This document shows positions 8,238 through 16,789 of a DNA stretch of 64,000 bases, piece by piece (position 1 is the first letter of the stretch; each line of letters opens with the position of its first letter). Source of the stretch: Streptomyces sp. AC1-42W (GTDB taxonomy: Bacteria; Actinomycetota; Actinomycetes; Streptomycetales; Streptomycetaceae). Location: assembly GCF_003248355.1 (NCBI RefSeq), contig NZ_QKWY01000002.1, positions 1,674,001 to 1,738,000 on the forward strand. The letters are read 5' to 3'. Below the pieces are notes generated by a model, which was given only the letters and a program-made list of their open reading frames with translations, did not search any database and was not told the origin of the DNA. The translations under genes and the position numbers were made by a program.

Positions 8238-10516
8238 CGGTCACCAGTACGCCGCGGACGGGCGTGACCCTGCGTCTGCTGGACAAGGCGGACAAGGAGA
8301 TCGTCAAACTCGACCGCGCGGTGCTCGGGGCGTTCTACAAGTTCCAGCACGACTTCCGCCGCAACCCGGACGCCGGCGGCCTCGACCTCAAGCCGCTCGA
8401 GGGCCACGACCGTCTCTGGTCGGCGCGCGTGAACCGGGAATGGCGCGCGCTGATGATCCGCCTCGGGGGCGACGACTGGCTCCTCGTCTCGGTCAAACAC
8501 CGAAGCCACGTCCACAAGAATCTGGACCGCTTCAACTACGGCATCAACCACATCACGGGCGCCATCGAGTACGTCGACCTCCAGGTCGTCGAGGAGAGCC
8601 TGCTGCGCCGCGGCCCGAAGCCGCCGGCCGCTGCCACGCCCCTTCCGGCTCCCGTCCCCCCTCCGGCCGCTCCCGGGCCCTCGGAGACGCCGCTCTTCGC
8701 CGCGTACACCGACCAGCAGCTCGCGGACCTCGGCGTCACCACGCCTCTCATCCCCATCGTCCGGAAGCTCACCACCGACGACGAACTGCTCGGCCTCGCC
8801 GAGTACGCGCCCCGCCACACCGGGGAAGTGCTCCTGCGGCTGCGCGACGGCGTGTCCTACGACACGGTCATGGAGCAGGTGACCGCTCCCGTCGCGGTGC
8901 CCGAACCCGAGCGGAACCTCGACGCGGACGACTGGCGAGCGGCCGTCGACCGTTCCCAGGCCGTCGTGATCACCGACGACGAATCCCTGCAGAGCATCCT
9001 GGAGGAGGGTGACTTCGGCCGCTGGAAGGTCTTCCTGCACCCGACCCAGGAAAAGCTGGTCCACCGGCGGTACTCCGGCCCCGCCCGGGTCGGCGGCGGG
9101 CCGGGGACGGGCAAGACCATCGTCGCCCTCCACCGTGTCTGCCACCTCGTGGGCGGACTCTCCCCGGGCCACACGAAGCCCGTGCTCCTCACCACGTTCA
9201 ACCGGAACCTCGCCGCCGACCTGCGTGCCCGATTGCTCTCCCTCGGCGGTCCCGAGGTGCTGGCACGCGTCGACATCGCCCATGTCGACCAACTCGCGAC
9301 CCGGATCGTCAGCGAGGCCGACCCGGGCAACGCGAAGCGCCGGATCGATGACGCGACCGCCCTCCGCGAGTGGCGGGAACTGCTGGTGGAGACAGGGGAA
9401 ACCCGCTGGAGCGCCGAGTTCCTCAGCGACGAGTGGAACCAGGTCATCCTGGGCCAGGCCGTAACCTCCCGCAGTGACTACTTCACCGCCCGCCGGGCGG
9501 GGCGGGGCCGCAGCGTCACCCGCGCCGAACGCGCGGGCATCTGGCAGCTGGCCGAGCGCTTCACCCAACGGCTGGAGACGAAGGGCCTGGAGACCCACCG
9601 GCAGGTGGCGGAGCGGGCCGCCAAGCTGGAGATGGCCCGCAAGGCGCGCATCGACCGGCGCGCGGAGGAGCAGGAGCAACGGGGCGGCCTGCGCAACCTC
9701 CACGTCGAGGCAGGCTCCGGCGCCTGGCTGCGCTACCGGTACCGCCATATCGTGGTCGACGAAGCGCAGGACCTCAGCGCCGCCCACTGGAAGATGCTGC
9801 GCGCCATGGTCCCGGCCGAGCCCGACGACATCTTCCTCGTCGGCGACACCCACCAGCGCATCTACGACAACCAGGTCACCCTCGGCAGCCTCGGCGTCCA
9901 CATCCGCGGCCGCTCCTCACGGCTGACCCTCAGCTACCGCACCACCCGGGAGATCCTCCGGGGCGCCGTGCGGGTCCTGGACGGCGCCGCCTACGACGAC
10001 CTGGACGGCGCCGCGGACACGCTCGCCGGATACCGCTCGGTCCTGCACGGCACGGAACCCTCGTTGCGCGGGGCACGCGGCTGGGAGGAGGAGATGGACC
10101 TCGTCGTCGAGCAACTGAGGGCCTGGCACGACGTACCCCGCGAGGCCACGGCGATCTGCGTTCCGACCAACGACATGGTCTCCCAGCTCGCCGCCCGGCT
10201 CGTCAGGAACGGCATCACTCCGTCGGAGATCACGCAGGACGGGCCGCGCGGCGACCGAGGCGTCAACATCGGCACCATGTATCGCTTCAAGGGGCTGGAG
10301 TACCGCTGCCTGATCATCGCGGGGGCCGCCGAGGGGCTCGTCCCGCGGTCTTCCGTGGACGACTGGGAGCACAAGGACCCGAGCCGCCACGAGCGGGAAC
10401 TGCACCGAGCCCGCTCACTGCTGTTCGTCGCGGCGACCCGTGCACGAGACGCGCTCGCCATCACCTGGCACGGTGAACCGAGCAGGTTCCTGGCACCGCT
10501 CCTGCCCACGAAGTAG
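8234..10516 (+). CDS. RelE-like domain fused to a UvrD/Rep-type superfamily 1 helicase
   Basis: A 760-aa protein whose ATG 8234 overlaps the stop of the helicase gene before it. Residues about 12-112 look like a RelE/ParE-superfamily fold: LLDKADKEIVKLD, a basic stretch, then VNREWRALMIR and LLVSVKHRSHVHKN, the usual positions of the last strands. A proline-rich linker (about 125-155) follows. The C-terminal half is a UvrD-type helicase with motif I GPGTGKT (289-295), motif II DEAQ (509-512), motif V FKGLEYRC, and motif VI LLFVAATRARD near 730-740. Fusions of RelE-like domains with UvrD helicases recur in actinobacteria. Coupling to a DruE-like helicase suggests one complex acting on invading nucleic acid; that is inference. 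Confidence 0.85.
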   Translation: MTVTSTPRTGVTLRLLDKADKEIVKLDRAVLGAFYKFQHDFRRNPDAGGLDLKPLEGHDRLWSARVNREWRALMIRLGGDDWLLVSVKHRSHVHKNLDRFNYGINHITGAIEYVDLQVVEESLLRRGPKPPAAATPLPAPVPPPAAPGPSETPLFAAYTDQQLADLGVTTPLIPIVRKLTTDDELLGLAEYAPRHTGEVLLRLRDGVSYDTVMEQVTAPVAVPEPERNLDADDWRAAVDRSQAVVITDDESLQSILEEGDFGRWKVFLHPTQEKLVHRRYSGPARVGGGPGTGKTIVALHRVCHLVGGLSPGHTKPVLLTTFNRNLAADLRARLLSLGGPEVLARVDIAHVDQLATRIVSEADPGNAKRRIDDATALREWRELLVETGETRWSAEFLSDEWNQVILGQAVTSRSDYFTARRAGRGRSVTRAERAGIWQLAERFTQRLETKGLETHRQVAERAAKLEMARKARIDRRAEEQEQRGGLRNLHVEAGSGAWLRYRYRHIVVDEAQDLSAAHWKMLRAMVPAEPDDIFLVGDTHQRIYDNQVTLGSLGVHIRGRSSRLTLSYRTTREILRGAVRVLDGAAYDDLDGAADTLAGYRSVLHGTEPSLRGARGWEEEMDLVVEQLRAWHDVPREATAICVPTNDMVSQLAARLVRNGITPSEITQDGPRGDRGVNIGTMYRFKGLEYRCLIIAGAAEGLVPRSSVDDWEHKDPSRHERELHRARSLLFVAATRARDALAITWHGEPSRFLAPLLPTK

Positions 10517-10538
10517 CGAGGCGTCCCCGCCGGCCCAC

Positions 10539-10582
10539 CTGGGCAGTAGGTCGGCGGGGTGTCTGGGCAGCAGGCCGGCGGG
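10539..10582. repeat. Two 20-bp direct repeats after the helicase operon
   Basis: ctgggcagtaggtcggcggg (10539-10558) and ctgggcagcaggccggcggg (10563-10582) agree at 18 of 20 positions and are separated by 4 bases. They lie between the helicase stop and the tRNA-Arg gene. They could be a small tandem duplication or a protein-binding pair. Confidence 0.6.
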
Positions 10583-10607
10583 TTACGCAAAAGGTCGGCA
10601 CAAACGC

Positions 10608-10649
10608 GAAGACCTCGCATTCAGCCATTCCGCTGATTACGAGGTCTTC
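10608..10649. terminator. Bidirectional hairpin between the helicase operon and tRNA-Arg
   Basis: gaagacctcg (10608-10617) pairs with cgaggtcttc (10640-10649), and an inner tcagc/gctga pair extends the stem. Read on the minus strand it follows the tRNA 3' end by 17 bases and is followed by short T runs, so it fits termination of the tRNA transcript. It can also stop plus-strand transcription. Confidence 0.65.
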
Positions 10650-10666
10650 AGGCACTTCCTGCGAAG

Positions 10667-10738
10667 TGCCCCCGGCAGGATTCGAACCTGCGCACCCGGC
10701 TCCGGAGGCCGATGCTCTATCCCCTGAGCTACGGGGGC
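10667..10738 (-). tRNA. tRNA-Arg, anticodon CCG
   Basis: Read on the minus strand it folds as a full cloverleaf. The acceptor stem is GCCCCCG/CGGGGGC with discriminator A. The D arm contains GCTCAGGGGATAGAGC. The anticodon arm is TCGGC-CTCCGGA-GCCGG with CCG in positions 34-36. The T arm has the GGTTCGAATCC core. CCA is not encoded. It would read CGG, a common arginine codon in such genomes. tRNA genes are frequent integration sites, and an accessory island lies immediately downstream of its 3' end. Confidence 0.95.
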
Positions 10739-10768
10739 GTTTCGCCGTGTTGCTCGGCGACGGGTGAA

Positions 10769-10799
10769 ACACTACCAGCTTCCACGGGGTGCCCGTGAA
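10769..10799 (-). promoter_or_regulatory. Possible tRNA-Arg promoter
   Basis: On the minus strand, TTCACG (10799-10794) and TAGTGT (10774-10769) are separated by 19 bases and end about 30 bases upstream of the tRNA 5' end. The hexamers resemble vegetative sigma sites, but the spacing is long, so this is only a candidate. Confidence 0.3.
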
Positions 10800-10933
10800 C
10801 AGGTATTCCGCGTCATCGCGCGAGGTCGGTACGCCCCTCGCACACACATCCGGCCATCCTCGCCGTCCTCCGTCCGGGGACGGAAGTGGGCAAAACCCGG
10901 ACGCAGCTCCTGCGGCCCGCCTACTCTCGAAGG

Positions 10934-11368
10934 GTGTCTGGCGCTTGCGGCCGCGTGCTTGTTGTCGACGACAACAAGGTCATCCGGCAGTTGATCAGGG
11001 TCAACCTCGAGCTGGAGGGCTTCGAGGTCGTGACCGCGGGCGATGGTGTCGAGTGTCTGGATCTGGTGCACCGGGTCCGGCCCGATGTGATCACCCTCGA
11101 TGTCGTCATGCCCCGGCTGGACGGCCTCCAGACCGCCGGCCGGCTGCGGTCCGACCCGCGCACCGGGCATCTGCCGCTCGCGATCGTCAGCTCCTGCACG
11201 CCGTACGAGGTGGACCACGGGGTCGCCGCCGGGGTGGACGCCTTTCTGGCCAAACCCTTCGAGCCCAGCGAGCTGGTACGGCTGGTGCGCCGGCTCATGG
11301 AGCGCGGCCGGCCGCCCGTACTGGACTGCGGGCAGGGCGGCGGGCTGGCGGAGAGCGCCGCCGGCTGA
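10934..11368 (+). CDS. Receiver-only response regulator
   Basis: A 144-aa CheY-like protein starting at GTG 10934. It begins SGACGRVLVVDDNKVIRQLI with the acidic pair of the receiver fold. DVITLDVVMPRLDG holds the phosphoacceptor Asp, IVSS the conserved Thr/Ser position, and FLAKPF the conserved Lys. No output domain follows; after the receiver there are only about 20 residues. It probably acts by protein-protein contact. No histidine kinase is adjacent. The next gene, an ArgS-like protein, starts 55 bases downstream on the same strand. Confidence 0.85.
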   Translation: MSGACGRVLVVDDNKVIRQLIRVNLELEGFEVVTAGDGVECLDLVHRVRPDVITLDVVMPRLDGLQTAGRLRSDPRTGHLPLAIVSSCTPYEVDHGVAAGVDAFLAKPFEPSELVRLVRRLMERGRPPVLDCGQGGGLAESAAG

Positions 11369-11423
11369 CCGCATGGCGAAACCGGTTCGCGAAGGGCCCC
11401 CCTCCCTCCCATACGCTTGTGCC

Positions 11424-12521
11424 GTGACCCCCGTCGATCTCTCCACGACCGTGCTGCGCGCCGTGCGCCGCGCGGTCCGCGAGGACGCCCTCCGCGTGCC
11501 CGTGCCCGCGCGCGTCCGGGTGGAGCGGACCCGCCCCGGCGGCCGCGGGGAGTACGCCAGCGCCGTCGCGCTCCAGCTCGCCGGACCCGCCGGAATCGGC
11601 GCCCGCGAGGTCGCCGCGATCCTGCGTGACCGGCTCACCGGAACCCCCGGCGTCGCCGGCGTCGAGATCACCGGACCCGGCTTCCTCAACTTCACGCTCG
11701 ACGCCGGTGCCGGCGCCGCCGCCCACCGCGACCTCGTGCACCGCGTCCGCGCCGAGGGCGAGCGCTACGGCTGGAGCGACGCCCTCGCCGGACACCCCGC
11801 CCGGCTCCACCACGCCCACGAGGTCCGGGCCGCCGTCACCGCGGACGCCGTCCGCCGCCTCCTGCACACCCAGGGCGCCCCCGTCCACCTCAGCCACGAC
11901 GGCGGCGCGCCGGACCCCGCCTGGCAACGGCTCGGAGTGAGCCCCGACGCGTACGGGCGGCCGGAGGCGGAAGCGGCGGCGCAGGCGGCGGCCACGCCGG
12001 TACGGCCCGTCCCCGCCGGGCACACCGCCGCCGAACTGCTCCGCCGGCTCGGCCCCGACGCCACCCGCTGGGGGCTGCTGCGGCCCGCCGGCCACGACCA
12101 CGCGCCCCTCGGACCCGAGCTGATCGTCCAGACCGCGGCCAACCCCCTCTTCCGCGTCCGCTACGCACACGCCCGCGCCCGCGCCCAGCGCCGCGGCGCC
12201 GACCGGCTCGGCCTCACCGCCGCCGCGCCCGGCGAGGACATCGACACCACCGGCGCCGCCCCGCTGCTCACGCTGCTCGACGCGCACCCCGCCGTACTCG
12301 CCGCCGCCGCCCGGCAGCACGCCCCGGACCGGCTCGCCCGGCACCTCGAAGCGCTCGCCGGCGCCTTCTTCGACTTCCACGACGCCGCACCTCCGCTGCC
12401 CGCCGGGGAGGAGAAACCCTCGGCCGCCCACCGCTCCCGGCTGGCCATCGCCGAAGCCGCCGGGACGGTGCTGGCCGGCGGCCTGACCCTGCTCGGCGTC
12501 AGCGCGCCCGAACACCTCTGA
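11424..12521 (+). CDS. ArgS-like protein lacking the full synthetase core
   Basis: A 365-aa protein from GTG 11424. The N-terminal ~90 residues resemble the arginyl-tRNA synthetase N domain (GPGFLNFTLD, counterpart of ArgS GPGFINFxL). The C-terminal part resembles the DALR anticodon-binding domain (VRYAHARARAQRR). The region that should carry HIGH has only HAHEVRAAVTADAVRRLL, and no KMSKS-like motif is seen. Length is 365 against about 550-590 for ArgS. It is therefore unlikely to charge tRNA-Arg. It may bind tRNA or act in regulation. Its place just ahead of lysA is, from memory, typical of Streptomyces. Confidence 0.75.
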   Translation: MTPVDLSTTVLRAVRRAVREDALRVPVPARVRVERTRPGGRGEYASAVALQLAGPAGIGAREVAAILRDRLTGTPGVAGVEITGPGFLNFTLDAGAGAAAHRDLVHRVRAEGERYGWSDALAGHPARLHHAHEVRAAVTADAVRRLLHTQGAPVHLSHDGGAPDPAWQRLGVSPDAYGRPEAEAAAQAAATPVRPVPAGHTAAELLRRLGPDATRWGLLRPAGHDHAPLGPELIVQTAANPLFRVRYAHARARAQRRGADRLGLTAAAPGEDIDTTGAAPLLTLLDAHPAVLAAAARQHAPDRLARHLEALAGAFFDFHDAAPPLPAGEEKPSAAHRSRLAIAEAAGTVLAGGLTLLGVSAPEHL

Positions 12522-12548
12522 GAATCCGAGAGAGCAGAGCCACTCACA

Positions 12549-13940
12549 ATGAGCCGATCCGCCCACCCCGCCGGACCCCGTCACGCCGACGTGCTGTCCG
12601 AGGGCCACTACCTCGCCCCCGCCGACAACCTCAACGCCCTCGACACGAAGGTGTGGTCCAGCACCGTCACCCGCGACGAGCAGGGCGCCCTGACCGTCGC
12701 CGGGCTCCCGGTCGCCCGCCTCGCCGAGGAGTTCGGCACCCCCGCCTACTTCCTGGACGAGGCCGACTTCCGGGCCCGCTGCCGCGCCTGGGCCGACGCC
12801 TTCGGACCCGGCGCCGACGTCTTCTACGCCGGCAAGGCGTTCCTCTCCCGCGCGATCGTCCGCTGGCTCACCGAGGAAGGGCTCAACCTCGACGTCTGCT
12901 CCGGCGGCGAACTGGCCACCGCGCTCGACGCCGGCATGCCCCCCGAGCGCATCGCCTTCCACGGCAACAACAAGACCGTCGAGGAGATCGAGCGCGCCGT
13001 CGCCGCCGGCGTCGGCCGCATCGTCCTCGACTCCTTCCAGGAGATCGTCCGCGTCGCCCACACCGCCCAGCGCCTCGGAAAGCGCCAGCGCGTCCAGATC
13101 CGCGTCACCGTCGGCGTCGAGGCGCACACCCACGAGTTCATCGCCACCGCCCACGAGGACCAGAAGTTCGGCATCGCGCTCGCGGGCGGACAGGCCGCCG
13201 AGGCCGTCCGCCGCGCCCTGACGCTGGACGGGCTGGAACTCGTCGGCATCCACTCCCACATCGGCTCCCAGATCTTCGACATGGCCGGCTTCGAGGTCTC
13301 CGCCCGCCGCGTCGTGCAGCTCCTGGCCGAGGTGCGCGACGAGCACGGCGTCGAACTGCCCGAGATCGACCTCGGCGGCGGCCTCGGCATCGCGTACACC
13401 TCCGAGGACGACCCGCGCGAACCGCACGAGATCGCCAAGGCCCTCGGCGACATCGTGACCCGCGAGTGCGAGGCCGCCCGGCTCGCCACCCCCCGCATCT
13501 CCGTGGAGCCCGGCCGCGCCATCGTCGGCCCGACCGCCTTCACGCTCTACGAGGTCGGCACGATCAAGCCGCTGGACGGCCTGCGCACCTACGTGAGCGT
13601 GGACGGCGGCATGTCGGACAACATCCGCACCGCGCTCTACGACGCCGAGTACAGCGTCACGCTCGCCTCGCGCACCTCGGACGCCGAGCCGATGCTCGTC
13701 CGCGTCGTCGGCAAGCACTGCGAGAGCGGCGACATCGTGGTCAAGGACGCCTACCTGCCGTCCGACCTGGCCCCCGGCGACCTGATCGCCGTGCCCGCCA
13801 CCGGCGCGTACTGCCGCTCCATGGCGAGCAACTACAACCACGCCCTGCGCCCGCCGGTCGTCGCCGTGCGGGACGGCGCGGCGCGCGTGATCGTCCGGCG
13901 CGAGACGGAGGAAGATCTCCTGCGTCTCGATGTCGGCTGA
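12549..13940 (+). CDS. lysA: Diaminopimelate decarboxylase
   Basis: A 463-aa PLP enzyme that decarboxylates meso-diaminopimelate to lysine, the last step of lysine synthesis. The Schiff-base lysine is K96 in FYAGKAF. HIGSQIF and EIDLGGGLGIAY form the alanine-racemase-like barrel, EPGRAIVGP binds the PLP phosphate, and GAYCRSMASNYN is the C-terminal substrate motif. A purine-rich Shine-Dalgarno region precedes ATG 12549. It is 27 bases after the ArgS-like gene and leads the aspartate-family cluster. Confidence 0.97.
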   Translation: MSRSAHPAGPRHADVLSEGHYLAPADNLNALDTKVWSSTVTRDEQGALTVAGLPVARLAEEFGTPAYFLDEADFRARCRAWADAFGPGADVFYAGKAFLSRAIVRWLTEEGLNLDVCSGGELATALDAGMPPERIAFHGNNKTVEEIERAVAAGVGRIVLDSFQEIVRVAHTAQRLGKRQRVQIRVTVGVEAHTHEFIATAHEDQKFGIALAGGQAAEAVRRALTLDGLELVGIHSHIGSQIFDMAGFEVSARRVVQLLAEVRDEHGVELPEIDLGGGLGIAYTSEDDPREPHEIAKALGDIVTRECEAARLATPRISVEPGRAIVGPTAFTLYEVGTIKPLDGLRTYVSVDGGMSDNIRTALYDAEYSVTLASRTSDAEPMLVRVVGKHCESGDIVVKDAYLPSDLAPGDLIAVPATGAYCRSMASNYNHALRPPVVAVRDGAARVIVRRETEEDLLRLDVG

Positions 13941-13980
13941 TGCCGTATTTCCGGGGCCGTACCACGGTATCCCCGTAAAG

Positions 13981-14029
13981 GTCTCACGATCCGGACGGGT
14001 GGCGGGAACACCCGTCCGGTGAGTGAGAC
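13981..14029 (+). terminator. Two-part stem-loop between lysA and hom
   Basis: Inner arms ccggacgggtg (13991-14001) and cacccgtccgg (14009-14019) pair over 11 bp with a 7-base loop. Outer arms gtctcac (13981-13987) and gtgagac (14023-14029) extend the structure. It lies 41 bases after the lysA stop and 37 bases before hom, so it can terminate lysA or attenuate read-through. No T run follows. Confidence 0.7.
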
Positions 14030-14065
14030 TGGTCCGTACAACAGCTGTAAAGGAAACGAGGTCGG

Positions 14066-15376
14066 ATGATGCGTACGCGTCCGCTGAAGGTGGCGCTGCT
14101 GGGCTGTGGTGTGGTCGGCTCAGAGGTGGCGCGCATCATGACGACGCACGCCGACGACCTCGCCGCGCGCATCGGCGCGCCGGTGGAGCTCGCCGGTGTG
14201 GCCGTGCGCCGGCCGTCCAAGGTGCGCGAGGGCATCGACCCCGCGCTGATCACCACCGACGCGACCGCCCTGGTCGAACGGGGCGACGTCGACGTCGTCA
14301 TCGAGGTCATCGGCGGCATCGAGCCCGCCCGCACCCTGATCACCACCGCCTTCGAGCACGGCGCGAGCGTCGTCTCCGCCAACAAGGCGCTGCTCGCCGA
14401 GGACGGCGCCGCGCTGCACGCCGCCGCCGAACGGCACGGCCGCGACCTCTACTACGAGGCCGCCGTCGCCGGCGCCATCCCGCTCGTCCGCCCGCTGCGC
14501 GAATCCCTCGCGGGCGACACGGTCAACCGGGTGCTCGGCATCGTCAACGGCACCACCAACTTCATCCTCGACAAGATGGACACCAGCGGCGCCGGCTACT
14601 CCGAGGCGCTCGACGAGGCCACCGCGCTCGGCTACGCGGAGGCCGACCCCACCGCCGACGTGGAGGGCTTCGACGCCGCCGCCAAGGCCGCGATCCTGGC
14701 CGGCATCGCCTTCCACACCCGGGTGAGGATCGGCGACGTGCACCGCGAGGGCATCACCGAGGTCACCGCCGCCGACATCGCCTCCGCCCGCCGCATGGGC
14801 TGCACCGTCAAGCTCCTCGCCATCTGCGAGCGCGCCGCCGACGGAGCCTCCGTCACCGCCCGCGTGCACCCCGCGATGATCCCGCTGAGCCATCCGCTCG
14901 CCTCCGTCCGCGAGGCGTACAACGCGGTGTTCGTCGAGGCGGAGGCCGCCGGGCAGCTGATGTTCTACGGCCCCGGCGCGGGCGGCGCGCCCACCGCGTC
15001 CGCCGTCCTCGGCGACCTCGTGGCCGTCTGCCGCAACAAGCTCAACGAGGCCACCGGACCCGGCGAGTCCGCCTACACGCGGCTGCCCGTCAGCCCCATG
15101 GGCGACGTCGTCACGCGGTACCACATCAGCCTGGACGTGGCCGACAAACCGGGCGTGCTCGCCCAGGTCGCCACGGTCTTCGCCGACCAGGGCGTATCCA
15201 TCGATACGGTCCGCCAGCAGAGCCGGCCGGACAGCCAGGAATCCGACGGCGAGGCATCGCTCGTCGTCGTCACCCACCGCGCGCCCGACGCCGCCCTCTC
15301 CGGGACCGTCGAGGCGCTGCGCAAGCTCGACACCGTGCGCGGTGTCGCCAGCATCATGCGTGTTGAAGGGGAGTAA
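14066..15376 (+). CDS. hom: Homoserine dehydrogenase
   Basis: A 436-aa NAD(P)H-dependent enzyme reducing aspartate semialdehyde to homoserine, the branch point to threonine and methionine. The N-terminal Rossmann motif is VALLGCGVVGSEVARI. The substrate domain contains ILDKM and GYAEADPTADVEGFDAA, the family signature with catalytic Asp/Lys. A C-terminal ACT domain (about 350-436, HISLDVADKPGVLAQVA) indicates allosteric control, classically by threonine in Gram-positive enzymes. An alternative start is the second Met (14069). thrC follows after 6 bases. Confidence 0.97.
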   Translation: MMRTRPLKVALLGCGVVGSEVARIMTTHADDLAARIGAPVELAGVAVRRPSKVREGIDPALITTDATALVERGDVDVVIEVIGGIEPARTLITTAFEHGASVVSANKALLAEDGAALHAAAERHGRDLYYEAAVAGAIPLVRPLRESLAGDTVNRVLGIVNGTTNFILDKMDTSGAGYSEALDEATALGYAEADPTADVEGFDAAAKAAILAGIAFHTRVRIGDVHREGITEVTAADIASARRMGCTVKLLAICERAADGASVTARVHPAMIPLSHPLASVREAYNAVFVEAEAAGQLMFYGPGAGGAPTASAVLGDLVAVCRNKLNEATGPGESAYTRLPVSPMGDVVTRYHISLDVADKPGVLAQVATVFADQGVSIDTVRQQSRPDSQESDGEASLVVVTHRAPDAALSGTVEALRKLDTVRGVASIMRVEGE

Positions 15377-15382
15377 GGACCC

Positions 15383-16453
15383 ATGACCACCAAGGGCACC
15401 CACCAGTGGCGCGGCATCATCGAGGAGTACCGGGACCGCCTCCCGGTCACGGACACGACCCCGGTCGTCACGCTCCGTGAGGGCGGTACGCCACTCGTAC
15501 CGGCCCAGGTCCTCTCCGAGCGCACGGGCTGCGAGGTGCACCTCAAGGTCGAGGGCGCCAACCCCACCGGGTCCTTCAAGGACCGCGGCATGACCATGGC
15601 CATCACCCGTGCCAAGGAGGAGGGCGCGCAGGCCGTCATCTGCGCCTCCACCGGCAACACCTCCGCCTCGGCCGCCGCCTACGCGGTCCGGGCCGGCATG
15701 GTCTGCGCCGTCCTCGTGCCGCAGGGCAAGATCGCGCTCGGCAAGATGGGCCAGGCCCTCGTGCACGGCGCCAAGATCCTCCAGGTCGACGGCAACTTCG
15801 ACGACTGCCTGACGCTGGCCCGCTCGCTCTCGGACAACTACCCGGTCGCGCTGGTCAATTCGGTCAACCCGGTCCGCATCGAGGGCCAGAAGACCGCCGC
15901 GTTCGAGATCGTCGACGCCCTCGGCGACGCCCCGGACATCCACGTCCTCCCCGTCGGCAACGCGGGCAACATCACCGCGTACTGGAAGGGCTACACCGAG
16001 TACGCCGGCGACGGCATGGCCACGCACAAGCCGCGCATGTGGGGCTTCCAGGCGTCCGGCTCCGCGCCCATCGTGCGCGGCGAGGTCGTCAAGGACCCGT
16101 CGACCATCGCCACCGCGATCCGGATCGGCAACCCGGCCTCCTGGAACTTCGCGCTCGCCGCGCGCGACGAGTCCGGCGGCTTCATCGACGAGGTCACGGA
16201 CCGTCAGATCCTGTCCGCCTACCGCCTGTTGGCCTCGCAGGAGGGCGTCTTCGTGGAGCCCGCGTCGGCCGCGTCCGTCGCCGGTCTGCTCAAGGCCGCC
16301 GAAGAGGGCAAGGTGGACCCCGGCCAGAAGATCGTGTGCACGGTCACCGGGAACGGCCTCAAGGACCCCGACTGGGCCGTCGCGGGCGCCCCGCAGCCGG
16401 TGACCGTCCCGGTCGACGCGGCCGCCGCCGCCGAACGGCTGGGCCTGGCCTGA
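15383..16453 (+). CDS. thrC: Threonine synthase
   Basis: A 356-aa fold-type II PLP enzyme converting O-phosphohomoserine to threonine. The PLP lysine is K66 in GSFKDRGM. ASTGNTSASAAAYA and PVGNAGNITAY are the phosphate and cofactor loops, and the C-terminal CTVTGNGLKDPD completes the site. It is translated just after hom, so the two are surely cotranscribed. A large hairpin follows, separating it from thrB. Confidence 0.97.
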   Translation: MTTKGTHQWRGIIEEYRDRLPVTDTTPVVTLREGGTPLVPAQVLSERTGCEVHLKVEGANPTGSFKDRGMTMAITRAKEEGAQAVICASTGNTSASAAAYAVRAGMVCAVLVPQGKIALGKMGQALVHGAKILQVDGNFDDCLTLARSLSDNYPVALVNSVNPVRIEGQKTAAFEIVDALGDAPDIHVLPVGNAGNITAYWKGYTEYAGDGMATHKPRMWGFQASGSAPIVRGEVVKDPSTIATAIRIGNPASWNFALAARDESGGFIDEVTDRQILSAYRLLASQEGVFVEPASAASVAGLLKAAEEGKVDPGQKIVCTVTGNGLKDPDWAVAGAPQPVTVPVDAAAAAERLGLA

Positions 16454-16459
16454 CCCGCC

Positions 16460-16496
16460 GGTCCGGGGGCCGGTCCGCACGGACGGCCCCCGGACC
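16460..16496 (+). terminator. Strong hairpin after thrC
   Basis: ggtccgggggcc-g-gtccg (16460-16477) pairs with cggacggcccccggacc (16480-16496), leaving one bulged G and a very short loop. It starts 7 bases beyond the thrC stop and should be an efficient terminator, so thrB probably has its own promoter in the following gap. Confidence 0.75.
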
Positions 16497-16789
16497 ACAC
16501 GGACGGCCCCGGCATCGCACACGCCACCTCGTCCGCACGCGCGACACCCCGTCAGAAACGGCGCCCGACCGGCCCTTTCCGCCCGGGAGAGCGCATCACG
16601 GGCGTGCGACACGCATCGTGCGCCTCCTGTGCGCCCTATGTCGCCACAGAACCTTCCTTCGATAAGCTGTACCCAACCCGCCCCGCCGCGTCTGCCGGGG
16701 CGCCACCGGGCCGTTGCGGCTCCCCCGAAGAATCCCCGCCCGCAGCTCCTCGGATTCCCCGCCGCCTCACAAGGAGAGTCGTCACAGCG
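16497..16789 (+). other. thrC-thrB intergenic region, probable thrB promoter
   Basis: Nearly 300 bases without a convincing reading frame. GC content drops around 16646-16675, where ttccttcgataagctgt (16663-16679) could hold a -10 element, though no clear -35 sits at the right distance. AAGGAGA at 16771-16777 is the thrB ribosome binding site. The rest shows nothing specific. Confidence 0.5.

Noticed and set aside
11100..11423. N-terminal extension of the ArgS-like protein
   Set aside because: The upstream in-frame sequence overlaps the receiver gene out of phase and has no ArgS similarity; GTG 11424 fits better.
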